Assembly (NCBI GenBank): GCA_017394805.1
Contig: JAFPXC010000026.1
Span: 1 to 64,000, forward strand
Source of the DNA: Clostridia bacterium
GTDB lineage: Bacteria > Bacillota > Clostridia > Christensenellales > CAG-1252
DNA length: 64,000 nt
Direction of reading: 5' to 3'
Shown: piece by piece, positions 25,190 through 32,498 of the stretch
Layout: each line of letters begins with the position of its first letter
Position numbering within the stretch: the stretch's first letter is position 1
The notes under the pieces: model-generated
Told to the model about the DNA's origin: nothing
The model's database searches: none
Seen by the model: the letters and a program-made list of their open reading frames with translations, nothing else
Position numbers and translations under genes: made by a program

Positions 25190-25421
25190 ACGTTGCGCCT
25201 AAAGGGCAATAGACCGAGGAATTCCCTAAGCAGAACCACCCCAACGTCATTCCGAGTTTATCGAGGAATCCCCTAAGTAGAGCCTCGTCCCCTTTTTCCT
25301 CGCCATCTTATCTACCACAATGCAACGAGGTCGCAATTTACGCCGCTACAAGGCGGCAATTCACGCGGGCGTAACTTCAATTCACGCACGCCCGGCGTGC
25401 AATTCACTTCGTAATCTGTGA
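25190..25421. repeat. Dispersed repeat fragments and hairpin modules
   Basis: Two degraded units ending in CCCTAAGCAGA and CCCTAAGTAGAG, one with ACGTCATTCCGAG, belong to the CGTCATCCTGAGCC family. They are followed by hairpins separated by AATTTAC, AATTCAC and ACTTCAATTCAC. No coding region is seen between 25087 and 25421. Confidence 0.65.
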
Positions 25422-26660
25422 TTACAATTCTATCTTCACTTCGTTTCCTTCTCTCCGTAGTCTCGCGTTGAACACCGCCTTCACGGCTTTTTCCATTGTG
25501 TCCACGTCTTTTTCGCACGCAGTCTCCACGGCCGAGTGCATCGCCAGTTGTGCGATTCCCACGTCCACCGTATCCATCAGCAGGTTTCGCGCCGATATGT
25601 TCCCCAACGTGGAGCCGCAAGGTATATCCGAGCGGTTATAGTAGTCTTGGTAGGGAATGCCGCTCATGTCCATTATGCGCTTGAACATACCCGCCGACAG
25701 CCCTTCCGTCGCGTAATTGACGTGATGCTTCACCACCACGCCGCCGCCCAGCACCGGCCCGTCTACCACGTCGCTTTTCTCGGGATGCGCGGGGTGCACG
25801 GCGTGCCCGTTGTCGATAGACAAGGCCAATCCGTCCGTCATCGCCTTTTGCGCGTTTTTGTGTCCCGCCGCTTCGACGATTTTCTCTACGAACGCCTTTA
25901 GGTACGCGGATGCTGCGCCCCGTTTGGTGCCCGAGCCTATCTCTTCGTTGTCGAAGGCCGCCGCCACGGAGATTCCCTTCGGTTCCGCCTCTATCAAGGC
26001 CCGCACGCTCGCGTACACCGAGGTCAGGTTATCCAGCCGCGGCGAGGACAGATATTCCCCTTTCGCGCCCGACGCAAAGGGTTCCACGTCCGCCACCACG
26101 TAGAGGTCCGCGTCCAATACTTTCTCGCCCTCGGCCACCCAATCGTACACGTTTTCGACGTCGCCTACGAGGGGCAGCATATCCGTCTGCACGTTGAGGC
26201 TCAAATCGTTGTGGTCGGGGTTGTGATGGATGCACAAGGACGGTATCACCACCGTTTGCTTACTCACCACCAACTTCGCTTCCACGCCCGTCGCGGTCTC
26301 CACGACCACGCGCCCCGCCACTCGTAGGGGCACGTCCAGCATACTGTACAGCAAGCCGCCGCCGTACTTTTCCACGTTGATGCGGTAGCCTTCCTTCGAG
26401 GGCACGGTCGCCGCGGTTTTGACTTTCAGCGCGGGGGAGTCGGTATGGCTTTCCGCCAGCGTCACTTGCGCGTCCTCGCCCACTTTGAAGGCGACGAGGG
26501 TAGTCCCGCCCCAGACGGCGTAGCCCTTATCTCCCGCATGGAGCGCGGGCAATTCTTCCGCCGTCACTTTGCGGAATCCCGCTTCTTCGAGCATTTTCCC
26601 CGCGTTTTCCACGGCGTGATAGGCGGTGTACGATCGTTGCAAAAATTGTTTCAAAGTCAT
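25422..26660 (-). CDS. M18-family aminopeptidase
   Basis: A 412-residue metallo-aminopeptidase. The di-zinc site residues are visible in ESHTDSPALKVK (His, Asp), AAFDNEEIGSGTKRGA (catalytic Glu and ligand Glu), LSIDNGHAVHPAHPEK (Asp, His) and a C-terminal MHSAVETACEKD segment with a His. The size and motifs match the aspartyl-aminopeptidase (M18) family, which removes N-terminal residues, usually acidic ones, from peptides in the cytoplasm. The start is the ATG after GAGAGGATGAG; an upstream ATG at 26708 has no ribosome site. It is monocistronic and convergent with the preceding gene. Confidence 0.92.
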   Translation of the reverse strand: MTLKQFLQRSYTAYHAVENAGKMLEEAGFRKVTAEELPALHAGDKGYAVWGGTTLVAFKVGEDAQVTLAESHTDSPALKVKTAATVPSKEGYRINVEKYGGGLLYSMLDVPLRVAGRVVVETATGVEAKLVVSKQTVVIPSLCIHHNPDHNDLSLNVQTDMLPLVGDVENVYDWVAEGEKVLDADLYVVADVEPFASGAKGEYLSSPRLDNLTSVYASVRALIEAEPKGISVAAAFDNEEIGSGTKRGAASAYLKAFVEKIVEAAGHKNAQKAMTDGLALSIDNGHAVHPAHPEKSDVVDGPVLGGGVVVKHHVNYATEGLSAGMFKRIMDMSGIPYQDYYNRSDIPCGSTLGNISARNLLMDTVDVGIAQLAMHSAVETACEKDVDTMEKAVKAVFNARLRREGNEVKIEL

Positions 26661-26892
26661 CTCATCCTCTCTTTTCGTCGCGTTTGCGGGCAATATCGAG
26701 CCCGACATCGACGATTTTCGTCCGACAATCTTTCTTGATTATACCATACTTCGCCCAAAAAGCAAGCCGCGGCTTGCAAAAATACGCGTTTTCCTCGCGT
26801 TCGTCCGCCGCCCGTCGTTCCGTTCGCCGTTCGCGTCCATTTGTCCCTATTGAATTCTTTGCCGCAAATGAAGTTTCAAAAAATTTTAAGTA

Positions 26893-26921
26893 TTGACACG
26901 CGACTCATACTATGGTATAAT
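26893..26921 (+). promoter_or_regulatory. Consensus promoter of spoVG
   Basis: TTGACA (26893-26898), 17 nt, TATAAT (26916-26921): a perfect sigma-A promoter 31 nt before the spoVG ATG. In Bacillus spoVG is driven by sigma-H, so housekeeping control here differs. Confidence 0.85.
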
Positions 26922-26952
26922 TAATCAACAAAACCAAACGGATGGTATCACA

Positions 26953-27222
26953 ATGGAAATAACCGATGTACGTATTCGACTGGCAAAACCAGACGGTGGC
27001 AAGTTGAAAGCAGTGGCTTCCATTACGATCGACGGCAGTTTCGCAATTCATGACATCAAGATAATCGAGGGTAATGCAGGTCCGTTTATAGCTATGCCCA
27101 GTAGGAAAACCCCTGACGGTGAGTTCAAAGATATTGCTCACCCCATCAACGCCGACGTGCGCTCTCTCGTGTCCGAGCGCATTTTGGCCGAGTATCAAAA
27201 GGCGTTAGACTCTATCCGATAA
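26953..27222 (+). CDS. spoVG: SpoVG-family regulator
   Basis: An 89-residue SpoVG protein, full family length. It begins MEITDVRIRLAKPDGGKLKAV and has FAIHDIKIIEG, GPFIAMPSRKTPDGEFKDIAHPINADVR and a short C-terminal helix. SpoVG proteins bind nucleic acids and tune sporulation, division and virulence genes in Firmicutes. The ATG has only a weak GGATGG ribosome site. The gene stands alone and converges with murC. Confidence 0.95.
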   Translation: MEITDVRIRLAKPDGGKLKAVASITIDGSFAIHDIKIIEGNAGPFIAMPSRKTPDGEFKDIAHPINADVRSLVSERILAEYQKALDSIR

Positions 27223-27232
27223 CTTTTACGCA

Positions 27233-28561
27233 TTACTTTTGTTCTGACGCGACCAATTCTTTCGCGAACGCATCCACGTTTCCGGCCCCCACGAAGAGGA
27301 TAGCGCCGTAGTATTTTTGCGGCAATCGCGCGAGTAATTTCCGCGTTTCTCCCCAATCGGCATAGATTTTATTTGGTGTTTTCAGCGCGTCGAAGAGGTT
27401 TTTGTCCACCTCTTCGTTTTTCGTTTCCCGCGCACCGAAGGTAGGCAGCAAATACACTTGATCCGCGTCGAAGCAGGTCGCGAATTCGTCCATGAGCGCC
27501 CGCGTCCTACTGTACGTATGCGGCTCGAACACCACGGCCACCGTGCCGAAGTGCGCCCGCGCTTCCTTGGTCAACGCGGATATTTCGGTCGGGTGGTGGG
27601 CATAATCACTCACGACGGGCATTCCCTTCCATTCGCCCACCGTCTGCTGTCGCCGTTCCGCCCCGCGGAATGCGGACAGCCCTCGTCCTATCGCGTCGGG
27701 CGCTATCCCCAGTTCGAGCGCCGCCGCCACCGCGTAGGCGGCGTTTTTCAGGTTGAACCCGCCCCACACGCCCAAGGATAGCGGTATCTGCAGATTTCCG
27801 CACGTGCACAGATATTCGTTGGGCTTTTTCCCCGACGGTCGTATGTCGATATGCGCATACGCCGATATGTTCGTATGTGCATTCGTGCGTGCGCTCGCCT
27901 CGTTTACCTCTTTGCGCAGTTCTTCGTCCTCGGTTATCAATTTGCCGCATTGCGTCCCGAACGTCGCAAATGCACGGTACACGTCCCCCGGGTTTTCGTA
28001 ACAATCGGGGTGATCGTACTCCACGTTCGTCACCACGCCCACCGTGGGGCGCAAGGTCAGGAAATGGCGTTTATATTCGCACGCCTCGGTCAAAAACACG
28101 TCGTTCCCCTCAATGATGGCGCCGCTTCTTTCGCCCGCGAGTTTTCCTCCGATATGCGCCGTAAAGGGCACGCCCGCCGAGCGCAGTATGCACGCCAGCA
28201 TTCCCGTCACCGTGGTCTTTCCGTGCGTTCCCGCCACGGCTATGACGGTGGGGTATAGGGCGGCTATCTCGCCCAGCAGTTCGCTTCTTTCTATCTGTCG
28301 CTTGGCGACCGCCCTTTCGGGGTCGTCCTCTTTCACCGCCGAGGTATATACCAACGTGTCCGCGCGTGCAGCAACGTCTTCGCGGTGTCCCACCGCTACG
28401 TCGAATCCCTCTTCCCGTAGCGCCCGCAAGGTAGGCCCGTCCGTTCTATCGGAGCCGCTCACTATTGCGCCCCGACTTCGGCATATCCGCATCAATGCGC
28501 TCATGCTCACGCCGCCCGCGCCCACGAAATGCAGTCGCTTATTCTCGTATGCAAATCCCAT
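27233..28561 (-). CDS. murC: UDP-N-acetylmuramate--L-alanine ligase
   Basis: A 442-residue Mur ligase. Motifs in order are HFVGAGGVSMSALMRIC (UDP-substrate Rossmann domain), VAGTHGKTTVTGML (ATP P-loop), TEACEYKRHFLTLRP, TNVEYDHPDCY, FNLKNAAYAVAAALELG, AERRQQTVGEWKG and DYAHHPTEI. They identify MurC, which adds L-Ala to UDP-MurNAc in cytoplasmic peptidoglycan synthesis. It lies 32 nt after an SDR gene on the same strand and away from other mur genes. No Shine-Dalgarno site precedes the ATG. A weak TATACC lies 6 nt upstream, so leaderless expression is possible. Confidence 0.95.
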   Translation of the reverse strand: MGFAYENKRLHFVGAGGVSMSALMRICRSRGAIVSGSDRTDGPTLRALREEGFDVAVGHREDVAARADTLVYTSAVKEDDPERAVAKRQIERSELLGEIAALYPTVIAVAGTHGKTTVTGMLACILRSAGVPFTAHIGGKLAGERSGAIIEGNDVFLTEACEYKRHFLTLRPTVGVVTNVEYDHPDCYENPGDVYRAFATFGTQCGKLITEDEELRKEVNEASARTNAHTNISAYAHIDIRPSGKKPNEYLCTCGNLQIPLSLGVWGGFNLKNAAYAVAAALELGIAPDAIGRGLSAFRGAERRQQTVGEWKGMPVVSDYAHHPTEISALTKEARAHFGTVAVVFEPHTYSRTRALMDEFATCFDADQVYLLPTFGARETKNEEVDKNLFDALKTPNKIYADWGETRKLLARLPQKYYGAILFVGAGNVDAFAKELVASEQK

Positions 28562-28593
28562 ATCTACGGTATATGCTACGGGACGGCAAGGTG

Positions 28594-29391
28594 TTATTCG
28601 TTTTTATCCGTCGCGTACAAATAGCGTATCGCCCTATCTTTCGCGCCTTGCGGCAACACCTTGCACAAAGCGTACGTCGCACCGTTTTCCCACCCCACGG
28701 GGTAGTACAATCCCGTACCGCCGTCGATATGTTTCTTCATCAATTCGGCGCATTTTTCGGGCGTCATGCCCGTTTGTTCCATCTTTCCCAGGGTATAGGC
28801 GGCCTTTTTCGCTTCGGCGTAGTATTTGCCGCAGTCTTCCTCCCCGTAGGCTTTCCGCTTGAAACTGAATCCCGTTGCCGTGCCCCCGGGCAGAACCACC
28901 GTTACCCACACGCCGTAGGGTTTGGCTTCTTCGGCCAGCACGGCCGCAAACGCGTTCAGGGCGGCTTTCGTCGCCGAGTAATGCGCGTCGAAGGGTATGG
29001 GCGCCACCGCCGCCATACTGCCCACCGCGACGATTTTGCCCTTCACTTGTTCGAGATGGGGCAGCAACGCCTGCGCCATTCGCACGAACCCGAAGTAGTT
29101 GACTTCCCACAGATAGCGCATATCCTCGTCTTTCGTATATTCGGCGGGCGCGCATATACTCGTTCCCGCCGAGTAGACGAATGTATGCGGCAGTTTGTCG
29201 CGTTCGGTCAGGTAGCGTAGAGCCGCTTGTCGTTGCGCTTCGTCCGCCACGTCCGCGCGATAGGACGTCACGCCCGCCACGGGACAATCCCGCCTTGCTA
29301 TGCAGCACACTTCGTTCCCCTCTTCGAGGTAGGCCTTGGCGAGTTCCAAACCTATGCCGTCGGACGCGCCCACGATCAAAATTCTGCTCAT
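28594..29391 (-). CDS. Short-chain dehydrogenase/reductase
   Basis: A 265-residue SDR enzyme. The cofactor motif is GASDGIGLELA, the N-S-Y-K catalytic set is visible (YSAG, GSMAAVAPIPFDAHYSATKAA), and PGGTATGF follows. An R-R pair after the second strand (CIARRD) favours NADP(H). The likely role is reduction of a ketone or sugar or lipid carbonyl in the cytoplasm, and the substrate is unknown. Its start overlaps the gpr stop by 4 nt (ATGA-type), so it may be co-transcribed with the protease gene. Confidence 0.92.
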   Translation of the reverse strand: MSRILIVGASDGIGLELAKAYLEEGNEVCCIARRDCPVAGVTSYRADVADEAQRQAALRYLTERDKLPHTFVYSAGTSICAPAEYTKDEDMRYLWEVNYFGFVRMAQALLPHLEQVKGKIVAVGSMAAVAPIPFDAHYSATKAALNAFAAVLAEEAKPYGVWVTVVLPGGTATGFSFKRKAYGEEDCGKYYAEAKKAAYTLGKMEQTGMTPEKCAELMKKHIDGGTGLYYPVGWENGATYALCKVLPQGAKDRAIRYLYATDKNE

Positions 29392-30110
29392 TTATCTCCT
29401 CCTTGTTTCGCAAATACGCGCATAATAGCCGCCGCCACCGCTTCCACCGCTTCGGCGTTTTTTTTGACTATATCCTCTCTCGTCACGCACAACGCGCTTT
29501 CCCACGGGTTGACGAAACTCAACGTAGGCACGCCGAGGTACCACGTAGGCACGCCCATCGACTCTTTGTCGATTCCCTTTTTCGGTCTACCCACGCCGCC
29601 CCCGGGGGTCAGCCCAGCGTCGGACAGTTCTACGGTGTCCATCAGGTATTTGGGATTTTTGCACACCAACGCGTCCACCGCCAGCACGAGGTCGGGTTTC
29701 CACAGGTCGGCTATCGCCCGCAGGGTATCCGCCGACTCCAGCCCCGTCTGTTCTTTCACCATGGGGCAAAAGGTCGCCAAACGCTCGCTTGGTATCGTTT
29801 TGTCCGCCACGTCCCACCCGAATCTGTCACACAAAAGGTTTCGGTTGCCCAAGCCCGCCACCAGGACGCGCCCCTTTTTCAGGCGGTTTTCGCGGCGCAG
29901 TAGGTCGAGCGCGTGTTCGATGCCCCGCACCGCGTCCTCGCCCCATTTCGCTCCGTTCATTGTCAAGGTCAGGTATCGTCCTTTGGGGCGCAGGCCCCCG
30001 TCTTCCACGTCGTGCCTCGTCATTTCCACCGCGCCCGACAGGCGCACCCGTTCCCCTTTTACCCCCGCCGTTTCGAGGGCTTCCAACGCCAATTCTCTTC
30101 GTTCGTTCAT
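29388..30110 (-). CDS. gpr: Short GPR-like spore germination protease
   Basis: A 240-residue member of the GPR family, the aspartic-type protease that degrades small acid-soluble spore proteins. LVAGLGNRNLLCDRFGWDVADKTI and LVLAVDALVCKNPKYLMDTVELSDAGLTPGGGVG align with the core of Bacillus GPR, including both Asp positions thought to be catalytic. It is about 120 residues shorter than Bacillus GPR, lacking most of the N-terminal propeptide and a large C-terminal insert. The start is the ATG 5 nt after a sigma-G-like -10 box. Longer upstream frames read through that promoter. Confidence 0.85.
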   Translation of the reverse strand: MNERRELALEALETAGVKGERVRLSGAVEMTRHDVEDGGLRPKGRYLTLTMNGAKWGEDAVRGIEHALDLLRRENRLKKGRVLVAGLGNRNLLCDRFGWDVADKTIPSERLATFCPMVKEQTGLESADTLRAIADLWKPDLVLAVDALVCKNPKYLMDTVELSDAGLTPGGGVGRPKKGIDKESMGVPTWYLGVPTLSFVNPWESALCVTREDIVKKNAEAVEAVAAAIMRVFAKQGGDK

Positions 30111-30115
30111 AAGGG

Positions 30116-30144
30116 TAGTATGTTCCCGCCGCCCGCTTTTATGT
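30116..30144 (-). promoter_or_regulatory. Sigma-G-like promoter of gpr
   Basis: Minus-strand ACATA (30144-30140), 17 nt, CATACTA (30122-30116), then CCCTT and ATG. It is the same arrangement as before the gerA-type gene at 19869. Confidence 0.72.
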
Positions 30145-30248
30145 CCCGCCGAGGCGACTATGGCCTTTTCGGGCGGCGCCGTCCCCGTTCCGCCGAGGAT
30201 TTTAAGGGACTTTCCCCAAATTAATTTCAAATAATGGGTACAAAATGT

Positions 30249-30277
30249 TTGCATAACCGCCCGACTTATGGTAGAAT
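30249..30277 (+). promoter_or_regulatory. Sigma-A-like promoter of rpsT
   Basis: TTGCAT (30249-30254), 17 nt, TAGAAT (30272-30277), about 35 nt before the start. Confidence 0.7.
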
Positions 30278-30311
30278 ACACATTGAAATAACACACAAAG
30301 AGGTAATTATC

Positions 30312-30584
30312 GTGGCAAATATCAAATCGCAAAAGAAGCGTATCGAAGTTTCTCGCAAAGAGAATGAGAAGAACACCGCTATCCGTTCCCGCGTCAAGAA
30401 CGCCGTCAAGAAGTTCAACGCCGCCGTCGAAGCGGGCGACCTCGCTTTGGCCGAGAAGTTGTTCCCCGAGACCGTGTCCATCATCGACGAAGCGCAAGCC
30501 GAGGGCGTTTTGCACGCCAACACCGCGGCCCGCAAGGTAGCGACCATCTCCCGCACGCTCGATCGTCTCAAAGCGTCCAAGTAA
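30312..30584 (+). CDS. rpsT: 30S ribosomal protein S20
   Basis: A 90-residue basic protein beginning VANIKSQKKRIEVSRKENEK and containing the conserved KNAVKKFNAAVEAGDLALAEKL and LHANTAARKVATISRTLDRL segments of S20. It binds 16S rRNA in the small subunit. Translation starts at GTG after AGAGG. It is monocistronic, divergent from gpr, with its own promoter and a strong terminator. Confidence 0.96.
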   Translation: MANIKSQKKRIEVSRKENEKNTAIRSRVKNAVKKFNAAVEAGDLALAEKLFPETVSIIDEAQAEGVLHANTAARKVATISRTLDRLKASK

Positions 30585-30603
30585 TTTTCAATCGGCATGT
30601 TTC

Positions 30604-30643
30604 AAAGTTTGAGAATGTTTCCCAACGCTCTCAAACTTTTTTT
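30604..30643 (+). terminator. Rho-independent terminator of rpsT
   Basis: AAAGTTTGAGA / TCTCAAACTTT form an 11-bp perfect stem, followed by TTTTT. Confidence 0.9.
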
Positions 30644-30753
30644 GCACTCATTTTCGCGCCTTTCCGCGTTGCGCAATACCGAGCGGCCCCCGTTTATTCT
30701 TTCGCTACGCGCGTATGCGCGCGCAACCTAATGATTTGCTCGGCCCATACCGC

Positions 30754-30782
30754 TTGCATTTACGCGCGCGTTATGATATGAT
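30754..30782 (+). promoter_or_regulatory. Promoter predicted to give a leaderless ABC mRNA
   Basis: TTGCAT (30754-30759), 17 nt, TATGAT (30777-30782), then GAATGC and GTG at 30789. There is no Shine-Dalgarno site. Confidence 0.62.
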
Positions 30783-30788
30783 GAATGC

Positions 30789-32498
30789 GTGAAACGGCTC
30801 TTCCCCTACCTACGTCCCTATCGCGCGCAAGCGATTTTGGCACCTTTGTTCAAATTGGCAGAGGCGATTTTTGAGTTGCTCGTGCCCCTTCTCGTGGCCG
30901 ACGTCATCGACAAAGGCATTCCGTCGGGTGACGCGCGCTATATTTTGGGCAGGGTAGGGCTCATGGTGGCGCTTGCCGCCGCAGGGCTCGCCTTTTCTCT
31001 CTCCGCGCAGTATTTCGCGGCCAAGACGGCCGTCGGCGTGGCCAAATCCCTTCGTCAAAACCTTTTCCGTCACGTCCAAAGCCTTTCCTTCGCCGAGTTG
31101 GACGAGTTGGGCGCGGCCAACGTGGTCAACCGCTTCAATTCGGATTGCCAAGAGGTGCAGAACGGCGTCAACATGACCTTGCGCCTTTTGCTCCGTTCTC
31201 CCTTCATCGTGTTCGGCGCGATGATCGCCGCTTTCACGGTGGATTCGTCGGCGTGGCTTTTCGCCGTGCTCATTCCCGTTCTCACGGTCGTGGTGGTCGC
31301 GGTCACTTTGTCCACGGTGCCCCTATACAAGTTGTCGCGGCAGCGGTTGGACGCCGTTACCGAGGCCGTTCGGGAGAATTTGACGGGGCGGCGCGTGGTG
31401 CGCGCGTTCGCGGCCGAGCATAGCGAAGTGGCGCGGTTCGAGGTCTTGCACCGCAATCTCACCTATGTCGAACGCCGCGCGGGCAGGGTGGCGGCTTTGC
31501 TCAACCCCCTCACCTACGTCGTCGTCAACGGCGCGGTCATCGCGCTCGTCTACGTGGGCGCTTTGCGCATTCATCGCGGTGCGCTTTCCACGGGACAACT
31601 GGTCGCCATGTACAACTATATGACGCAGATATTGGTGGAACTTCTCAAACTCACGGACTTGGTCGTTCTGCTCACCCGCGCCATTGCTTCGGGGCGTCGC
31701 TTGGCCGAGACCTTCGACGTCACTTCGTCGCAGACCTTCCCCGACGTCATGCCCGAGGCGGTCTCCACGCCCTACGCCGTCCGCTTCGAGGACGTGCGTA
31801 TGCGCTACGCCGAGGGCAGTATGCCCGCCGTGGACGGCGTCAGTCTGGATCTGCCCTATGGGCAAACCTTGGGAATCATCGGCGCCACGGGCTCGGGCAA
31901 GAGCAGTTTGGTCGGGCTTATTCCCCGCTTCTACGACTTCCAAGAGGGGCGCGTATTGCTTGCGGGCGTAGACGTTCGCGCCTATCCCAAAGAGGCCTTG
32001 CGCCGCGCCGTTGCGGTGGTCATGCAACACTCCGTTATGTTTACGGGCACCCTTCGTGACAATCTCACGTTGGGCAATCCCGCCGCCACCGACGAGGAGA
32101 TCATGCACGCGGTCGAGTTGGCGCAGGCTGCGGACGTCGTCGCCGCCAAGGGCGGATTGGACGCCGAGGTGGCCGAGGGCGGGCGCAATCTTTCGGGCGG
32201 GCAACGCCAGCGCATTGCCATCGCCCGCGCTTTGCTCACGCACCCCACCGTGCTGGTTTTGGACGATAGCAGTTCGGCTCTGGACAATTTGACGGACGCC
32301 AAGTTGCGCGCGGCGCTCAAAAAAGAGGGCATGACTGTCATCACGGTTTCCCAGCGCGTCAGCGCGGTTTCGCACGCCGACGCCATCGCCGTTATGGACG
32401 AGGGCAAGATCATCGCCACGGGTACGCACGACGAGTTGATGGCTTCGTGCGCGGTCTATCGGGAGATTGACGAACTCCAAAAGGGGGGTACGCTATGA
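30789..32498 (+). CDS. ABC exporter subunit A with degenerate ATPase site
   Basis: A 569-residue half-transporter: six helices (about 1-310) and a nucleotide-binding domain with Walker A GATGSGKSS, Q-loop MQHSVMF, signature LSGGQRQRIAIARA and Walker B VLVLDDSSSALD. The catalytic Glu after Walker B is Asp, and the switch His is Gln (TVSQRVSAV). These substitutions mark the degenerate half of heterodimeric exporters such as TM287/TM288. It starts at GTG 6 nt after the -10 box. It overlaps the partner gene by ATGA, so the two form one complex, probably exporting a drug-like or lipid molecule. Confidence 0.9.
   Translation: MKRLFPYLRPYRAQAILAPLFKLAEAIFELLVPLLVADVIDKGIPSGDARYILGRVGLMVALAAAGLAFSLSAQYFAAKTAVGVAKSLRQNLFRHVQSLSFAELDELGAANVVNRFNSDCQEVQNGVNMTLRLLLRSPFIVFGAMIAAFTVDSSAWLFAVLIPVLTVVVVAVTLSTVPLYKLSRQRLDAVTEAVRENLTGRRVVRAFAAEHSEVARFEVLHRNLTYVERRAGRVAALLNPLTYVVVNGAVIALVYVGALRIHRGALSTGQLVAMYNYMTQILVELLKLTDLVVLLTRAIASGRRLAETFDVTSSQTFPDVMPEAVSTPYAVRFEDVRMRYAEGSMPAVDGVSLDLPYGQTLGIIGATGSGKSSLVGLIPRFYDFQEGRVLLAGVDVRAYPKEALRRAVAVVMQHSVMFTGTLRDNLTLGNPAATDEEIMHAVELAQAADVVAAKGGLDAEVAEGGRNLSGGQRQRIAIARALLTHPTVLVLDDSSSALDNLTDAKLRAALKKEGMTVITVSQRVSAVSHADAIAVMDEGKIIATGTHDELMASCAVYREIDELQKGGTL

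Noticed and set aside
26906..26912. Sigma-G -10 (CATACTA) before spoVG
   Set aside because: It lies inside the spacer of a perfect sigma-A promoter and has no GHATR at the right distance, so it is probably chance.
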